A stretch of 47,154 bases of DNA from Alphaproteobacteria bacterium (GCA_017457005.1 JAFTII010000036.1:1-47154); one strand, 5' to 3'. Shown: positions 6,066-14,476, numbered from the stretch's first letter. The notes: a model not told the origin generated them from the sequence alone. Program-made: numbers and translations.

Positions 6066-7651
6066 TGAGAAAAAAATATCAGAAGAAAATTATAGAAATT
6101 TGCAAAGAAGCCATTACCTTTGCTCGAGTTTCTAGTGAAAAGCAAGAGAGAGGTGCATCTATTGATGCTCAAAAAGAGTTAATTAAAGAATATTGCTTAA
6201 AAAAAGGCCTAAAAATTATAAAAGAGTTTGAAATAACTGAAAGTTCAACTCGCGGAGATAGAATAAAATATAATGAAATGCTTGACTTTATTCGGACACG
6301 TAAGAAAAAGACAGCCATTGTTGTAAACTGTGTTGATAGACTACAAAGGAGTGATGAAGACAATCCAGCGCTCAACAAATTAAGAAAAGAAGGCAAAATT
6401 GAACTTCATTTCATGAAAGAAAATATAGTTTTAGATGAGACTTCTCCTGTTCATGATATATTTGCTTGGAAAATGAATGTGTTAATGGCCGGAAACTATA
6501 CAGATTCTTTGTCATATAACGTTAAAAGAAGTTTGGTTAAAAATTGGAATTCAGGAAAATGGCAAGGTTTTGCGCCTCTTGGATATCTAAATATTCATGA
6601 TGAAGACAATCAAGCAACTTTGATTAGAGATAGTGTTCGTGCTCCTATTATAAAATATATATTCAATGAGTATGCTACAGGTAAACACTCTATTTCATCT
6701 ATTTGGAATGAAGCTTGTAGGCTTGGATTGCGCACTAAACAAAAAAAAAGAAAAGGTTGTTTGGTTAGCAAAAATACAGTCTATGATGTTTTAACAAATC
6801 CATTTTACTATGGTGTTATGTGTGTTAAGGGTGAGTATTTTCCTCATAGTTATGAACCTTTAGTAACAAAAGAGATATTTGATAGAGTACAAGACTTGTT
6901 TGTAAAAAATGGTAATCGCAATAGAAATAATATTGTTGAGTATGCTAAAACACCCTACACTTTTCGTGGTTTGATACAGTGTAAAGAATGTGGTTGTTTA
7001 ATCACTCCAGAAAAGAAAGTAAAAAATAATGGCAACACATACATTTACCTTCGTTGTGGTCATCCTAATAAAGTATGTCATCAAGGTATTGTAAATGAAG
7101 ATGTTATAATACAACAACTTAAAAATGAAGTTTTAGATAAAATATCTCTTCCACCAAAACTTAGAGAGTTAGTAACTAAAAAACTTATACAAGATTTAAA
7201 TGATACGTCTTCTTTTAATAAAAAGATAAAGACAGATATCACAAATAGACTTATTGAATTAAAAACAAAAGAAGATGCTTTGCTTGATTTTTATTTAGAA
7301 GGAAAGCTTCCTCAAGCAACATATGAAGCAAAACAAGAGCAAATTGCTAAACAACGTCAAGAATTAGAAGCTACTGCAGAAAAATATAAAACTATAGATA
7401 GCTCAATGAAAGAAAACATCTGCAAAGTTATGTCTATGAGTTGCAATATCTCTGAAATTTTTGATAAAGCCTCACCTACTCGCAAAAATCAGCTACTAAA
7501 AATCTTAATATCTGACTGCAAACTTAATGGTAAAGTACTTGAATATAAACTAAAATCTCCTTTTGATAAACTAATCCATTGTAATGACTACAAACAATTG
7601 TCTAGTGTTGTAATCGAACATTTAGATGAGTTTGAAGGTGTATGTATTTAA
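6065..7651 (+). CDS. large serine recombinase, copy 2
   Basis: The 528-residue paralogue of the preceding gene has the same layout: FARVSSEKQ with Ser23, VDRLQRS, recombinase domain to NPFYYGVM, and a zinc ribbon (CKECGC with a second Cys pair). It then has a coiled-coil region (LKTKEDALLDFYLEGKLPQA onward, about residues 400-460) and the shared SPFDKL tail. It is complete and probably active as an integrase or invertase. Pairs of adjacent serine recombinases acting together are known, for example CcrA and CcrB of staphylococcal cassettes. Whether these two act jointly is inference. It is translationally coupled to the first copy. Confidence 0.94.
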   Translation: MRKKYQKKIIEICKEAITFARVSSEKQERGASIDAQKELIKEYCLKKGLKIIKEFEITESSTRGDRIKYNEMLDFIRTRKKKTAIVVNCVDRLQRSDEDNPALNKLRKEGKIELHFMKENIVLDETSPVHDIFAWKMNVLMAGNYTDSLSYNVKRSLVKNWNSGKWQGFAPLGYLNIHDEDNQATLIRDSVRAPIIKYIFNEYATGKHSISSIWNEACRLGLRTKQKKRKGCLVSKNTVYDVLTNPFYYGVMCVKGEYFPHSYEPLVTKEIFDRVQDLFVKNGNRNRNNIVEYAKTPYTFRGLIQCKECGCLITPEKKVKNNGNTYIYLRCGHPNKVCHQGIVNEDVIIQQLKNEVLDKISLPPKLRELVTKKLIQDLNDTSSFNKKIKTDITNRLIELKTKEDALLDFYLEGKLPQATYEAKQEQIAKQRQELEATAEKYKTIDSSMKENICKVMSMSCNISEIFDKASPTRKNQLLKILISDCKLNGKVLEYKLKSPFDKLIHCNDYKQLSSVVIEHLDEFEGVCI

Positions 7652-7704
7652 GACAATTTATAATCTTATTTTTTATTTATAATTAGTCCGTATGTTACAA
7701 GATG

Positions 7705-7880
7705 CTTCCAGCCAGAGTTCAAAAGTCGTCAGAAATGGCGACTTTTTTGTTATTTTACAAGCGTTTAGACTAGTTCGAAGATGAACATATTTTGAAGGCT
7801 TGTTTTACAACATCTTCGAACTCACTTCTATATTTTTCAATAACTTAGCTAATTTTAGCCTTTTTGAGCATAAAGATAAT
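7705..7880 (+). repeat. about 175-bp direct repeat, copy 1, with two hairpins
   Basis: This is closely similar to 9065-9240, with about 60 identical bases around 7790-7848. It contains an AAAGTCG...CGACTTTTTT hairpin that looks like a terminator. It also has a perfect 11-bp inverted repeat GTTCGAAGATG (7773-7783) with CATCTTCGAAC (7811-7821). It fills most of the 7652-7984 gap. It may be a duplicated non-coding RNA, a recombination site, or the decayed end of a minus-strand gene. Confidence 0.7.
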
Positions 7881-7909
7881 CTACTGGCATTAAAGACTAT
7901 AAATTAGTA

Positions 7910-7949
7910 TTGCTATCATCTTAAAAATGTGATATACTGAACTTGTTCA
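7910..7949 (+). promoter_or_regulatory. promoter and operator-like palindrome of the DUF218 gene
   Basis: A -35 TTGCTA (7910-7915) is 17 bp from an extended -10 TGATATACT (box 7933-7938). TGAACTTGTTCA (7938-7949), a 5-bp dyad with two central bases, sits on the expected transcription start and could bind a repressor. Confidence 0.45.
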
Positions 7950-7984
7950 ATTAAAAATTATAAATATAATTAATATTAACATTT

Positions 7985-8941
7985 ATGAAAAAATTCAAAT
8001 CGGCAGCCGAAAAAGTTCACGCTGAACTTAAGGCAAAAACAAATTGCTTTGTTGATGGTAAAATTGTCAAAGCAACACAAATTGTTGCTATAGACGATGA
8101 TGCAACATCAGCTATGTGGGCAGCACGTATGTTCTATGAAATACGTAAAACTCACGGATATTGCCCTCAAATAATTTGTGTAGGGGGTAAAGGGTTAATG
8201 AGCAAACATACCCATGCCAAAAGTGAAGCAGAATTGCTTGCACACGTAGCAAGTAAATTAGGTATCTCTTCAAAAAGGATATCCATCCTTGGAGAAGGCC
8301 GAAACACCGGTGATAACGTTCTTGCTGTTGCTAAGAATAGCAAAGAAACCGATATAACACTTTGGTGTGTGACTCAACGTTTGAGCCTGAGACTAGAAAG
8401 AACTCAAGCCAAACAAGCTCCTGAATTAAAATCTTATTACTTTGTAATCGAGCAATCACTCGATGAGGTCATGAGATTGTACAACGGTAAAGGAGTTTGT
8501 GATGGAGAAATGCTCTATCATGAGCTTGCTAGCATATTAAACAGATGTGAAGGATATGCTGGAACGTTTCAGGAACCAATAAATTTTATGGTTTCAGATG
8601 AGGTAAGAGCAGCAGCTGAACTACTGGAGAAAAACTTTCGTCTTAAGCTTCCTAAAAAGACGATAAAGTCTTATTTCCAGTTTTTAAGGCTCTATTTTGC
8701 CATAAAACAGAAGAAAGCGAAAATGCGCAAAGATCTCGACAATGAGATCAGAAAATTCGCCAGCATACTTGAAACTGAAAAATTGGTTGGTCCGGGCGAC
8801 CGAATTCTGAATAGGTGGATCCCAACAGAAATAGTTGGATATACTCCACGCAATTGGAATGGTTGCCATGGCTGGAGTTGTGAAACTTCTGGAGGAGAAC
8901 CTATTTATGCGGAACCAAAATTTCCGTATAATCTAAAATAG
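7985..8941 (+). CDS. DUF218 (YdcF/ElyC-like) domain protein
   Basis: The N-terminal 170 residues of this 318-residue protein match the DUF218 fold. They show a hydrophobic strand ending in DDDATSAMWAARM, the core IICVGGKGLMSKHTHAKSEAELL, and EGRNTGDNVLAVAKNS, the counterpart of the ExxSxxTxENA motif. The C-terminal half is basic and helical, then ends in an aromatic-rich tail (GCHGWSCETSGG). Unlike ElyC it has no membrane segment, so a cytoplasmic role is likely. YdcF proteins bind S-adenosylmethionine, but substrate and reaction are not established for this subgroup. It stands alone between direct repeats, with its own promoter and terminator, as a cargo gene would. Confidence 0.75.
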   Translation: MKKFKSAAEKVHAELKAKTNCFVDGKIVKATQIVAIDDDATSAMWAARMFYEIRKTHGYCPQIICVGGKGLMSKHTHAKSEAELLAHVASKLGISSKRISILGEGRNTGDNVLAVAKNSKETDITLWCVTQRLSLRLERTQAKQAPELKSYYFVIEQSLDEVMRLYNGKGVCDGEMLYHELASILNRCEGYAGTFQEPINFMVSDEVRAAAELLEKNFRLKLPKKTIKSYFQFLRLYFAIKQKKAKMRKDLDNEIRKFASILETEKLVGPGDRILNRWIPTEIVGYTPRNWNGCHGWSCETSGGEPIYAEPKFPYNLK

Positions 8942-8961
8942 ATATCCCCCACTAAATCCCT

Positions 8962-8995
8962 GTCCCATCTGTAGATTGCAGATGGGACAATTTTT
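8962..8995 (+). terminator. terminator after DUF218 gene
   Basis: GTCCCATCTG pairs with CAGATGGGAC over 10 bp and is followed by AATTTTT. Confidence 0.9.
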
Positions 8996-9064
8996 ATACC
9001 TTCTCTGTTTTTTGCCTCCATAAGTTAAATAAATCAAAATTTTAGCTCGCAGATTGCGTGTCTT

Positions 9065-9240
9065 CTCCAGCCAGAGTTTAAAAGTCGCTCGAGGTGGCGA
9101 CTTTTTTGTTATTTTACAAGCACTTAAGCTGGTTTGAAGATGAATATATTTTGAAGGCTTGTTTTACAACATCTTCGAACTCACTTCTATATTTTTCAAT
9201 AACTTAGTAAAATTTAGCTATTTTTGATTAGATAGATAAT
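9065..9240 (+). repeat. about 175-bp direct repeat, copy 2
   Basis: This copy is closely similar to 7705-7880. Differences around the large stem are transitions only. The inverted repeat GTTTGAAGATG (9132-9142) with CATCTTCGAAC (9170-9180) keeps pairing through one U-G wobble, so the fold is preserved. It occupies the 8942-9257 gap after the terminator. Confidence 0.7.
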
Positions 9241-9257
9241 TTGAATGCATACTATTT

Positions 9258-9656
9258 CTAGCGGCTCTTCAGATTACTAACAAAATTAGAACATATTTTT
9301 CGTATTTGTTGCTTTTTTTCTTGTAGCCATTCTTCAAAACTTTTACAATTTCCCGTGGCTAAAAGTTTTGGGTATTCTTGACGGCCTATTTCCATCGCTC
9401 CCATTTTTATAAATTGTAAATTAATTTTTTTATACATATCATCCGGCAACCAAACTGTTTGATTATCTTTATCAAAAAATCTAATACGGTTATGGTTATG
9501 TTGCGCAGCTTTTAAGTCTTTTTCAAAGCCGATGGCTTCTTTTTTGCCACGTTTTCTAAGCTCTTGATTTACCATAAATAAACCATCCATAAAACCACCG
9601 TTACAAAGAACTCTTTTTTTATGCCCGATAGTACTTAATTTATCACGATTTGACAT
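9258..9656 (-). CDS. hypothetical protein (132 aa)
   Basis: The product is a basic, soluble protein without recognised family, signal peptide or membrane segment. It contains RFFDKDNQTVWLPDDMYKKI and a helical C-terminus rich in Lys and Glu. The start ATG is preceded by AAGG at good spacing. It stands next to the right direct repeat and points toward the island. The next gene on this strand ends about 190 bases upstream, so it probably has its own promoter. No function can be assigned. Confidence 0.6.
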   Translation of the reverse strand: MSNRDKLSTIGHKKRVLCNGGFMDGLFMVNQELRKRGKKEAIGFEKDLKAAQHNHNRIRFFDKDNQTVWLPDDMYKKINLQFIKMGAMEIGRQEYPKLLATGNCKSFEEWLQEKKQQIRKICSNFVSNLKSR

Positions 9657-9801
9657 CTTTAAACCTTACATTGATATTTATGTATAAATATGATCATACT
9701 ATATTTTAACATATCTGTCCAGTTCATTTACTATCACTTCTATATCTACAAACCTACTCCGGCAAAAATCCAAACTATTGTTTTTAACGAGATATAATAA
9801 A

Positions 9802-9831
9802 ATACTGCCGAAAAAATTTTCTCGGCAGTAT
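9802..9831 (-). terminator. terminator of the 9850-10473 gene
   Basis: ATACTGCCGA pairs with TCGGCAGTAT over 10 bp, with an AT-only inner loop. On the minus strand an AT-rich tail follows. The structure is near symmetric. Confidence 0.65.
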
Positions 9832-9849
9832 AATAAGACAACGACTTCA

Positions 9850-10473
9850 TCAAAAAGATACCATAATACGGTCACTGTCACAAAAACAGTTTTTATAGTA
9901 CCAAAGATCATTACCGGTATTCAGATTGAAAACATAGGCTTTAGTGTTACCATTTTCCTCAAAACACCAAGATACACCTATATAGACCTCTTTTTCTGCT
10001 GAACGCACTTCTGCATTAACTCCATTTGCATTCAGAAAACGATCCATCATCTTAATTTTGTCCCTTAGTTCTATACTCCAGTTATGTATTAGAACCTCCT
10101 TAGATGGTAAACACCCTTTCTTTCCGTTCAAAATACACTTTTCGGCAAATGCTTTTATATTGCCCCAAGTGGTATTTTCAACATTATCAACCGCACCACA
10201 TTTTTTGGCAAGAATGATATTCGGCATTATCTCATAACCCCAAACATCATCTTTTCTCTCCAAAACTAATTCAGGCAGTATCTCAAAGTCATTACCCTTT
10301 TTATATACTATAGGCAAAATAGACTTAACACTGCGTGTAGATGAGATAGTAATATCGTCTGTAGTGTCCGGTAAGGTCTGACGAGATAGGAGCCAATTTT
10401 TTATTTCCTCCTCCGTCATCTTTGTTGCGACTACTAATGCATTTAGTATCGCAAATTTTTCAGTTGTCTTCAT
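9850..10473 (-). CDS. hypothetical protein (207 aa)
   Basis: I do not recognise this protein. It begins MKTTEKFAILNALVVATKMTEEEI, which looks like a helical start domain, and has a C-terminal region with WGNIKAFAEKC, SIELRDKIKMMDRFLNANG and VYIGVSWCFEENGNTKAYVFN. It has no signal peptide or membrane segment. The layout, with a variable middle and a display-like C-terminus, recalls short hypothetical proteins found in many copies in some gut bacteria, but this is impression only. It is monocistronic with a terminator. Confidence 0.6.
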   Translation of the reverse strand: MKTTEKFAILNALVVATKMTEEEIKNWLLSRQTLPDTTDDITISSTRSVKSILPIVYKKGNDFEILPELVLERKDDVWGYEIMPNIILAKKCGAVDNVENTTWGNIKAFAEKCILNGKKGCLPSKEVLIHNWSIELRDKIKMMDRFLNANGVNAEVRSAEKEVYIGVSWCFEENGNTKAYVFNLNTGNDLWYYKNCFCDSDRIMVSF

Positions 10474-10652
10474 ATTTTACATTTTTTAATTAATAATTGA
10501 ATTATAAAAATTTGGTATAGGATTTTACTATAAAACAATCTCACGAATTAGTCAACAACAAATCACATCATTCAGACAAAAAATACAAAATTAAAAGCGT
10601 TACATCAATTAACTACCCAAATAGTTTCAAACAACTCTAGCTATTTAATTAA

Positions 10653-10680
10653 CAAAAAAGGAAGCTCATATAAAGCTTCC
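10653..10680 (-). terminator. terminator of the 10687-11496 gene
   Basis: GGAAGCT (10660-10666) pairs with AGCTTCC (10674-10680). On the minus strand a run of T (10654-10659 complement) follows. The flanking A/T runs make it bidirectional. Confidence 0.8.
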
Positions 10681-10686
10681 TTTTTA

Positions 10687-11496
10687 TTACAAGACAAAAT
10701 CATTAAAACCTGAATTATTTATCTGCTTCATTTCGCTGTAACGCAAAATAGAAAGTTCCTGCTCATTTTTTACCTTAAAGGCGATTAAAGGACATATAAC
10801 ACTTCCTCCTATATCATGAGCAACCAAAAATTCTTCATTTTTTTGCGGGTTTCTTAATTCTCCGACAAAATAATGTGTAATATTTGGTTCATCATAAAAA
10901 CGGTGCAATGCACAAGGATAGATGATACAACTTTTTCCTGAGTTTTCAGTTAAAAGCCATACCGGTTCATTATAGCTTGTTACTTTAAGCTCAATGTTTT
11001 TTACATCCTTTATAACATCTCTAAAAGGAAACCCTTTTATAATATTTTCCGGTGTCAAAAAAAGTACCGGACAAGGGCTCTGATGTTCATTATAGCAACG
11101 CACCACCCAATAATCGGGAAGACAAATCGGCTTTACTTTATGAATCGCAATAAATGCTGTCTCCACTACATCATCTTTGACAATCCAATTATGAAAATAC
11201 GAACCCCACGCCATAACATCTGCTAGTTTGACAGAGCCTTCCGTACTATGGTGCGGATATTGTCTTTGAACAGTTAATGAGCAAAACTCATGATCAAATA
11301 TGAAATATTTTATCTCTTCTTTGCCGAATATTGTTATCGGAACAAACCATCGGGGAGCTTTATCAGGAAAAGAATATTCCAACCTGATTTCTTGCTCAGT
11401 ACATAATTCATATTTCAATCCCGTTTTGTGTGAACAGATAAACTCAACCAGCGCTAAAATATCTTTAGCTGTAGTAATTGTTCTTATTTCTCTCAT
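10687..11496 (-). CDS. hypothetical protein (269 aa)
   Basis: This is a soluble protein of unknown family. Visible segments are a helical N-terminus (ITTAKDILALVEFICSHKTG), a beta-rich middle with several aromatic residues (FGKEEIKYFIFDHEFCSLTV, WGSYFHNWIVKDD) and a C-terminal stretch GSVICPLIAFKVKNEQELSILRY. No signal peptide, membrane segment or catalytic motif was found. It has no clear Shine-Dalgarno sequence. Both neighbours have their own terminators, so it is a single-gene unit. The function is not assigned. Confidence 0.6.
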   Translation of the reverse strand: MREIRTITTAKDILALVEFICSHKTGLKYELCTEQEIRLEYSFPDKAPRWFVPITIFGKEEIKYFIFDHEFCSLTVQRQYPHHSTEGSVKLADVMAWGSYFHNWIVKDDVVETAFIAIHKVKPICLPDYWVVRCYNEHQSPCPVLFLTPENIIKGFPFRDVIKDVKNIELKVTSYNEPVWLLTENSGKSCIIYPCALHRFYDEPNITHYFVGELRNPQKNEEFLVAHDIGGSVICPLIAFKVKNEQELSILRYSEMKQINNSGFNDFVL

Positions 11497-11606
11497 ACAA
11501 ATAATAAGTTAATAGTTTAACATCATAATTTTAGTCTAATTAAACGTATAAAATAAAAAAACAGATTATTCAATAGGATTTTATGTCCAAACAGTACGTT
11601 TTGTTA

Positions 11607-11635
11607 TTGTACTACAAACCAAATTATGCTATAAT
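11607..11635 (+). promoter_or_regulatory. sigma70-type promoter with extended -10
   Basis: TTGTAC (11607-11612) is 17 bp from TATAAT (11630-11635), with TGC just before the -10. It would give the 11781 gene an unusually long 5' leader of about 140 bases, in which no other gene was seen. Confidence 0.6.
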
Positions 11636-11780
11636 AACTTTGTTACCCGAATTATTATAGATGCTTTATAAATGTTTTCATATTTTATGGTTTTTTGCCA
11701 TTACTTTGAGAATATCGTGCTTTGTGATGATTCGGTAGGTTTTGAAATCTATTTATTAACTAATAAAAAAATCATAAAAA

Positions 11781-12185
11781 ATGAAAACTAAGAGAGAAAA
11801 AATTGCAGCGATTAAAGCAGAATTGGAAGGAAGCTGCTGTGGAAACAATGCTTTTGTAAAAAACATCGGCAAGGTGTTTTTTAGCATGAACGGCGGAGCT
11901 TGTGTTTTGCGTGATGTGGTTTATTATCGTAGCATTGCGCATGGTCTTGAGTTTGAGCTCCTGTCTTTGGACAGTCAATATTTTGCCGGTAGCAAAGAAC
12001 ACGCAGAAGCACTCAAACAAGCTTTCGGAGGAAGGGTATATCCATCTGAATTCTGTGCCTATGCTCATAATCCTAGAGAACTATACATCTGGGAAAAAAG
12101 AGTTAATTGGGAACTAAGAAACGGAATTTACACAAACCCCAATCCTCTTAACTACGAGGAAGCTGTTGAAGCAATTTTCAGTTAA
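11781..12185 (+). CDS. hypothetical protein (134 aa)
   Basis: A short soluble protein with a basic N-terminus (MKTKREKIAAIKAELEGSCC) and a compact core (NIGKVFFSMNGGACVLRDVVYYRS, GLEFELLSLDSQYFAGSKEHAEAL). No family is recognised. No Shine-Dalgarno sequence precedes the ATG, only A-rich sequence. The gene has a strong promoter and terminator of its own. The C-terminus LNYEEAVEAIFS is helical. A function cannot be proposed. Confidence 0.65.
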   Translation: MKTKREKIAAIKAELEGSCCGNNAFVKNIGKVFFSMNGGACVLRDVVYYRSIAHGLEFELLSLDSQYFAGSKEHAEALKQAFGGRVYPSEFCAYAHNPRELYIWEKRVNWELRNGIYTNPNPLNYEEAVEAIFS

Positions 12186-12201
12186 AATCGCTCTTTATCT
12201 T

Positions 12202-12234
12202 AAAACGGAAGCTCAACAACAGCTTCCGTTTTTT
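12202..12234 (+). terminator. terminator after 11781 gene
   Basis: AAAACGGAAGCT pairs with AGCTTCCGTTTT over 12 bp, followed by a T-run. The core GAAGCT...AGCTTC is like the terminators near 10660 and 34118. Confidence 0.9.
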
Positions 12235-12386
12235 GTTTATAATAAATATACAAATATCGTCCTTAATTTATATACTTTACATTATGCTCGTTACATATAT
12301 AATTATAATGATAACTAACTTCGGCAGGAAGATTATTTTTGAACATATTTTGATTAGAAGTTAAACTTAATACAAGGAGACATCTG

Positions 12387-12572
12387 ATGACTGCTCAAAT
12401 AATAAATTTTAACCAATACAAAGCAAAAATCTTAAACTCTAAACATATTAAGATATCACACGCCTCTTTATCTGAAAAAAACAAAACCCGATATGAACAA
12501 TCGGTTAGTAAACTTATAACGGAAGCTAACAAATTTTGCTTATTAGCTCCGATATATAAAAGACAACTATAA
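12387..12572 (+). CDS. small hypothetical protein upstream of Y-family polymerase (61 aa)
   Basis: A small basic protein (MTAQIINFNQYKAKILNSKH at the start) with a strong Shine-Dalgarno sequence AAGGAG before ATG 12387, so it is very probably translated. A GAAC-N7-GATT sequence at 12341-12355 is a weak match to the alphaproteobacterial LexA box, which could make it SOS-linked like the downstream polymerase. It is too short and different to be UmuD. The function is unknown. Confidence 0.6.
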   Translation: MTAQIINFNQYKAKILNSKHIKISHASLSEKNKTRYEQSVSKLITEANKFCLLAPIYKRQL

Positions 12573-12651
12573 CTACCAAATATAATGGGAGCAATTTCTC
12601 GCTCCCTCATCTTACGGCATTCTCAGCCTTATCCTTCGTATATCATTGGGA

Positions 12652-12695
12652 TTGACTTTTGCATAAACTCAGCTACAATAGAACAAAACACGAAC
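12652..12695 (+). promoter_or_regulatory. promoter with LexA box (SOS control)
   Basis: TTGACT (12652-12657) is 16 bp from TACAAT (12674-12679). Immediately after, GAAC-AAAACAC-GAAC (12681-12695) exactly fits the direct-repeat LexA box of alphaproteobacteria (GTTC-N7-GTTC on the other strand). It lies over the expected transcription start, where LexA would block initiation. Confidence 0.82.
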
Positions 12696-12714
12696 TTCAA
12701 TATAAACATAACAA

Positions 12715-13872
12715 ATGAAACAACGAATAATTGCCCTTATAGATTGTGATTCCTTTTTTGTATCTTGTGAACGAGTTGATAATCCGGAATTGCGCAATTT
12801 GCCGGTATGCGTAATGACCGGAAACGAAAGCAAAGGAATTATAATTTCTCGTTCTAAAGAAGCTAAAGCCATAGGCATCAAAATGGGAATGCCATATTTT
12901 CAAGTGCATAAACTATACCCTCAAGCAATTTGTATTCCGGCACGACACCATCGTTATGCGGAAATTTCTCATCAGGTTATAAATATCATTAAAACCTTCA
13001 CTCCTGATGTTGAAGAAGTATCTATTGACGAAGCCTATGTTGACCTTACCGATATAAACCGGCTCTATAATACCTCATATACGGAATTAATCACTAAAAT
13101 ACGTCAAGCTATACTTGATAAGACCCAAATTCCGGTTTCAATCGGATTAAGTTGTTCCAAAACTCTTGCAAAACTAGCCAGTGATACGGCTAAAAATTGC
13201 GGCGGAATATACGTTATCCGTCCGAACAAAATCCTTCAAACCATCGGCAATAACAATATTGAAGATATTTGCGGAATTGGGAAACAAAACGCCAAAATAC
13301 TTAAATTTAACGGCATTTTTACAATCAATGATTTTATGGAAAAGGATAATACTTGGATAAAAAAAGTTTTAGGAATTAGCGGCCTAAATCTGAAATTTGA
13401 ATTATCAGGGATTGCAACATCCGTTGTTAATTCCGCTCCCAAAGCACCTCAATCAATTCAAGACACCAAATCTTTTGAAGATTTTACCAATAATTTGCAA
13501 TTCTTACATTCACAACTTAATAATCATATTCACAATGCCGCACAAAAATTAAGACAATGGAACGGTTTTTGTGAAGAAATCGGTGTACTTCTCAAGACTA
13601 AAGATTTTATCACATTTGCTCGGTATAATAAACCGCTTAGCCCAACAAATTCAGATAGAACCATAAAACGTATCGCAACAAATTTATTAAATGAAATATA
13701 TAACCCTAAAAACCAATACCGAAGTATTGGTATAGAGTTAAAAAAACTGTCATTTAATCAAGAACAAAATTCTTTATTTGAAAACCTAAAAAAAGATGAT
13801 GATAAACTGTCCCGTATTATAGATGATTTAGAATACAAGTTTGGTCCGAATATAGTAAAAATAGGAATATAA
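12715..13872 (+). CDS. Y-family translesion DNA polymerase (DinB/UmuC-like)
   Basis: This 385-residue polymerase would copy damaged DNA. The palm carries IALIDCDSFFVSCE with Asp10 (and Asp12), and SIDEAYVDLT with Asp105 and Glu106, the metal-binding residues. A helix-hairpin-helix thumb (EDICGIGKQNAKIL) and a little-finger domain follow. Near the end QNSLFENL is a beta-clamp binding motif of the QxxLF type. The stretch PKAPQSIQDTKSF and the SLFxxL...RFG-like C-terminus lean toward UmuC, while length is between DinB and UmuC. No UmuD is adjacent. The LexA box in its promoter supports SOS induction. It converges with a Nudix gene four bases away. Confidence 0.9.
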   Translation: MKQRIIALIDCDSFFVSCERVDNPELRNLPVCVMTGNESKGIIISRSKEAKAIGIKMGMPYFQVHKLYPQAICIPARHHRYAEISHQVINIIKTFTPDVEEVSIDEAYVDLTDINRLYNTSYTELITKIRQAILDKTQIPVSIGLSCSKTLAKLASDTAKNCGGIYVIRPNKILQTIGNNNIEDICGIGKQNAKILKFNGIFTINDFMEKDNTWIKKVLGISGLNLKFELSGIATSVVNSAPKAPQSIQDTKSFEDFTNNLQFLHSQLNNHIHNAAQKLRQWNGFCEEIGVLLKTKDFITFARYNKPLSPTNSDRTIKRIATNLLNEIYNPKNQYRSIGIELKKLSFNQEQNSLFENLKKDDDKLSRIIDDLEYKFGPNIVKIGI

Positions 13873-13875
13873 ACT

Positions 13876-14394
13876 TTATTGCCGAGTTACAATATGTTCC
13901 ACATAAGGTTTGATATCACATAATTTATCTCTAAAAAACATCGGATACGCTTCATATTGGTTAAGTTTATCAATCGGAAGCCATTCCATACGTTCTTCAA
14001 TTGTATTATTAAGTGTCTTGCTATGACTGTTTAACTCTTTATTGCCTTTGGGCTTCATCAGAAAATAAAAAGTTATCTCATGACACTCCAGTCCTTTTAA
14101 CATTCCATCGTTTCGCTTAAAAAAATTCTCTTGAACAAATGCCAAACGATCAATTTCATAGGCAATTCCTGTTTCTTCCAAGACTTCTCGCTTTACAGCC
14201 TCTTCAGCCGTTTCTCCTAACTCAATTGCTCCTCCGATAGAATAATAATAATTCTCTGCACTATTAGTAGCAAATAGAACATCATTACCTTCAATAATAA
14301 TCGCTGCAGCACGTAATCTGAAACGTTTATCATCAGTAGTCTGAAAACAAACATCTTTATTTATTTGGCTGATTAAGTTTGAAATTTGTGACAT
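13876..14394 (-). CDS. Nudix hydrolase
   Basis: The 172-residue protein contains a full Nudix box, GGAIELGETAEEAVKREVLEETGI (pattern Gx5Ex7REUxEExGU), at about residues 70-93. Such enzymes cleave nucleoside diphosphates linked to another group. The N-terminal RLRAAAIIIEGNDVLFATN strand and C-terminal WLPIDKLNQYEAYP are typical of the fold. Substrate cannot be read. AAGGAG precedes the ATG. It stands convergent to the SOS polymerase, which would fit nucleotide-pool or damage metabolism, but this is only context. Confidence 0.9.
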   Translation of the reverse strand: MSQISNLISQINKDVCFQTTDDKRFRLRAAAIIIEGNDVLFATNSAENYYYSIGGAIELGETAEEAVKREVLEETGIAYEIDRLAFVQENFFKRNDGMLKGLECHEITFYFLMKPKGNKELNSHSKTLNNTIEERMEWLPIDKLNQYEAYPMFFRDKLCDIKPYVEHIVTRQ

Positions 14395-14476
14395 TTTTTC
14401 TCCTTTAATTCATCAAATACCGGCTTATCTTATACTGCTCAAAGATAACTTACAAATAAAATTTTGCATATCTTTC

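Noticed and set aside
4776..6396. Minus-strand open frames inside the two recombinase genes
   Set aside because: They are short hydrophobic shadows of strongly coding plus-strand genes and have no ribosome binding site.
86..12355. GAACATATTTT occurring at 86, 7783, 9289 and 12341
   Set aside because: It looked like a half LexA box family, but only the 12341 copy has a plausible position and none has the second GAAC. One lies in a coding region. Probably AT-rich coincidence.
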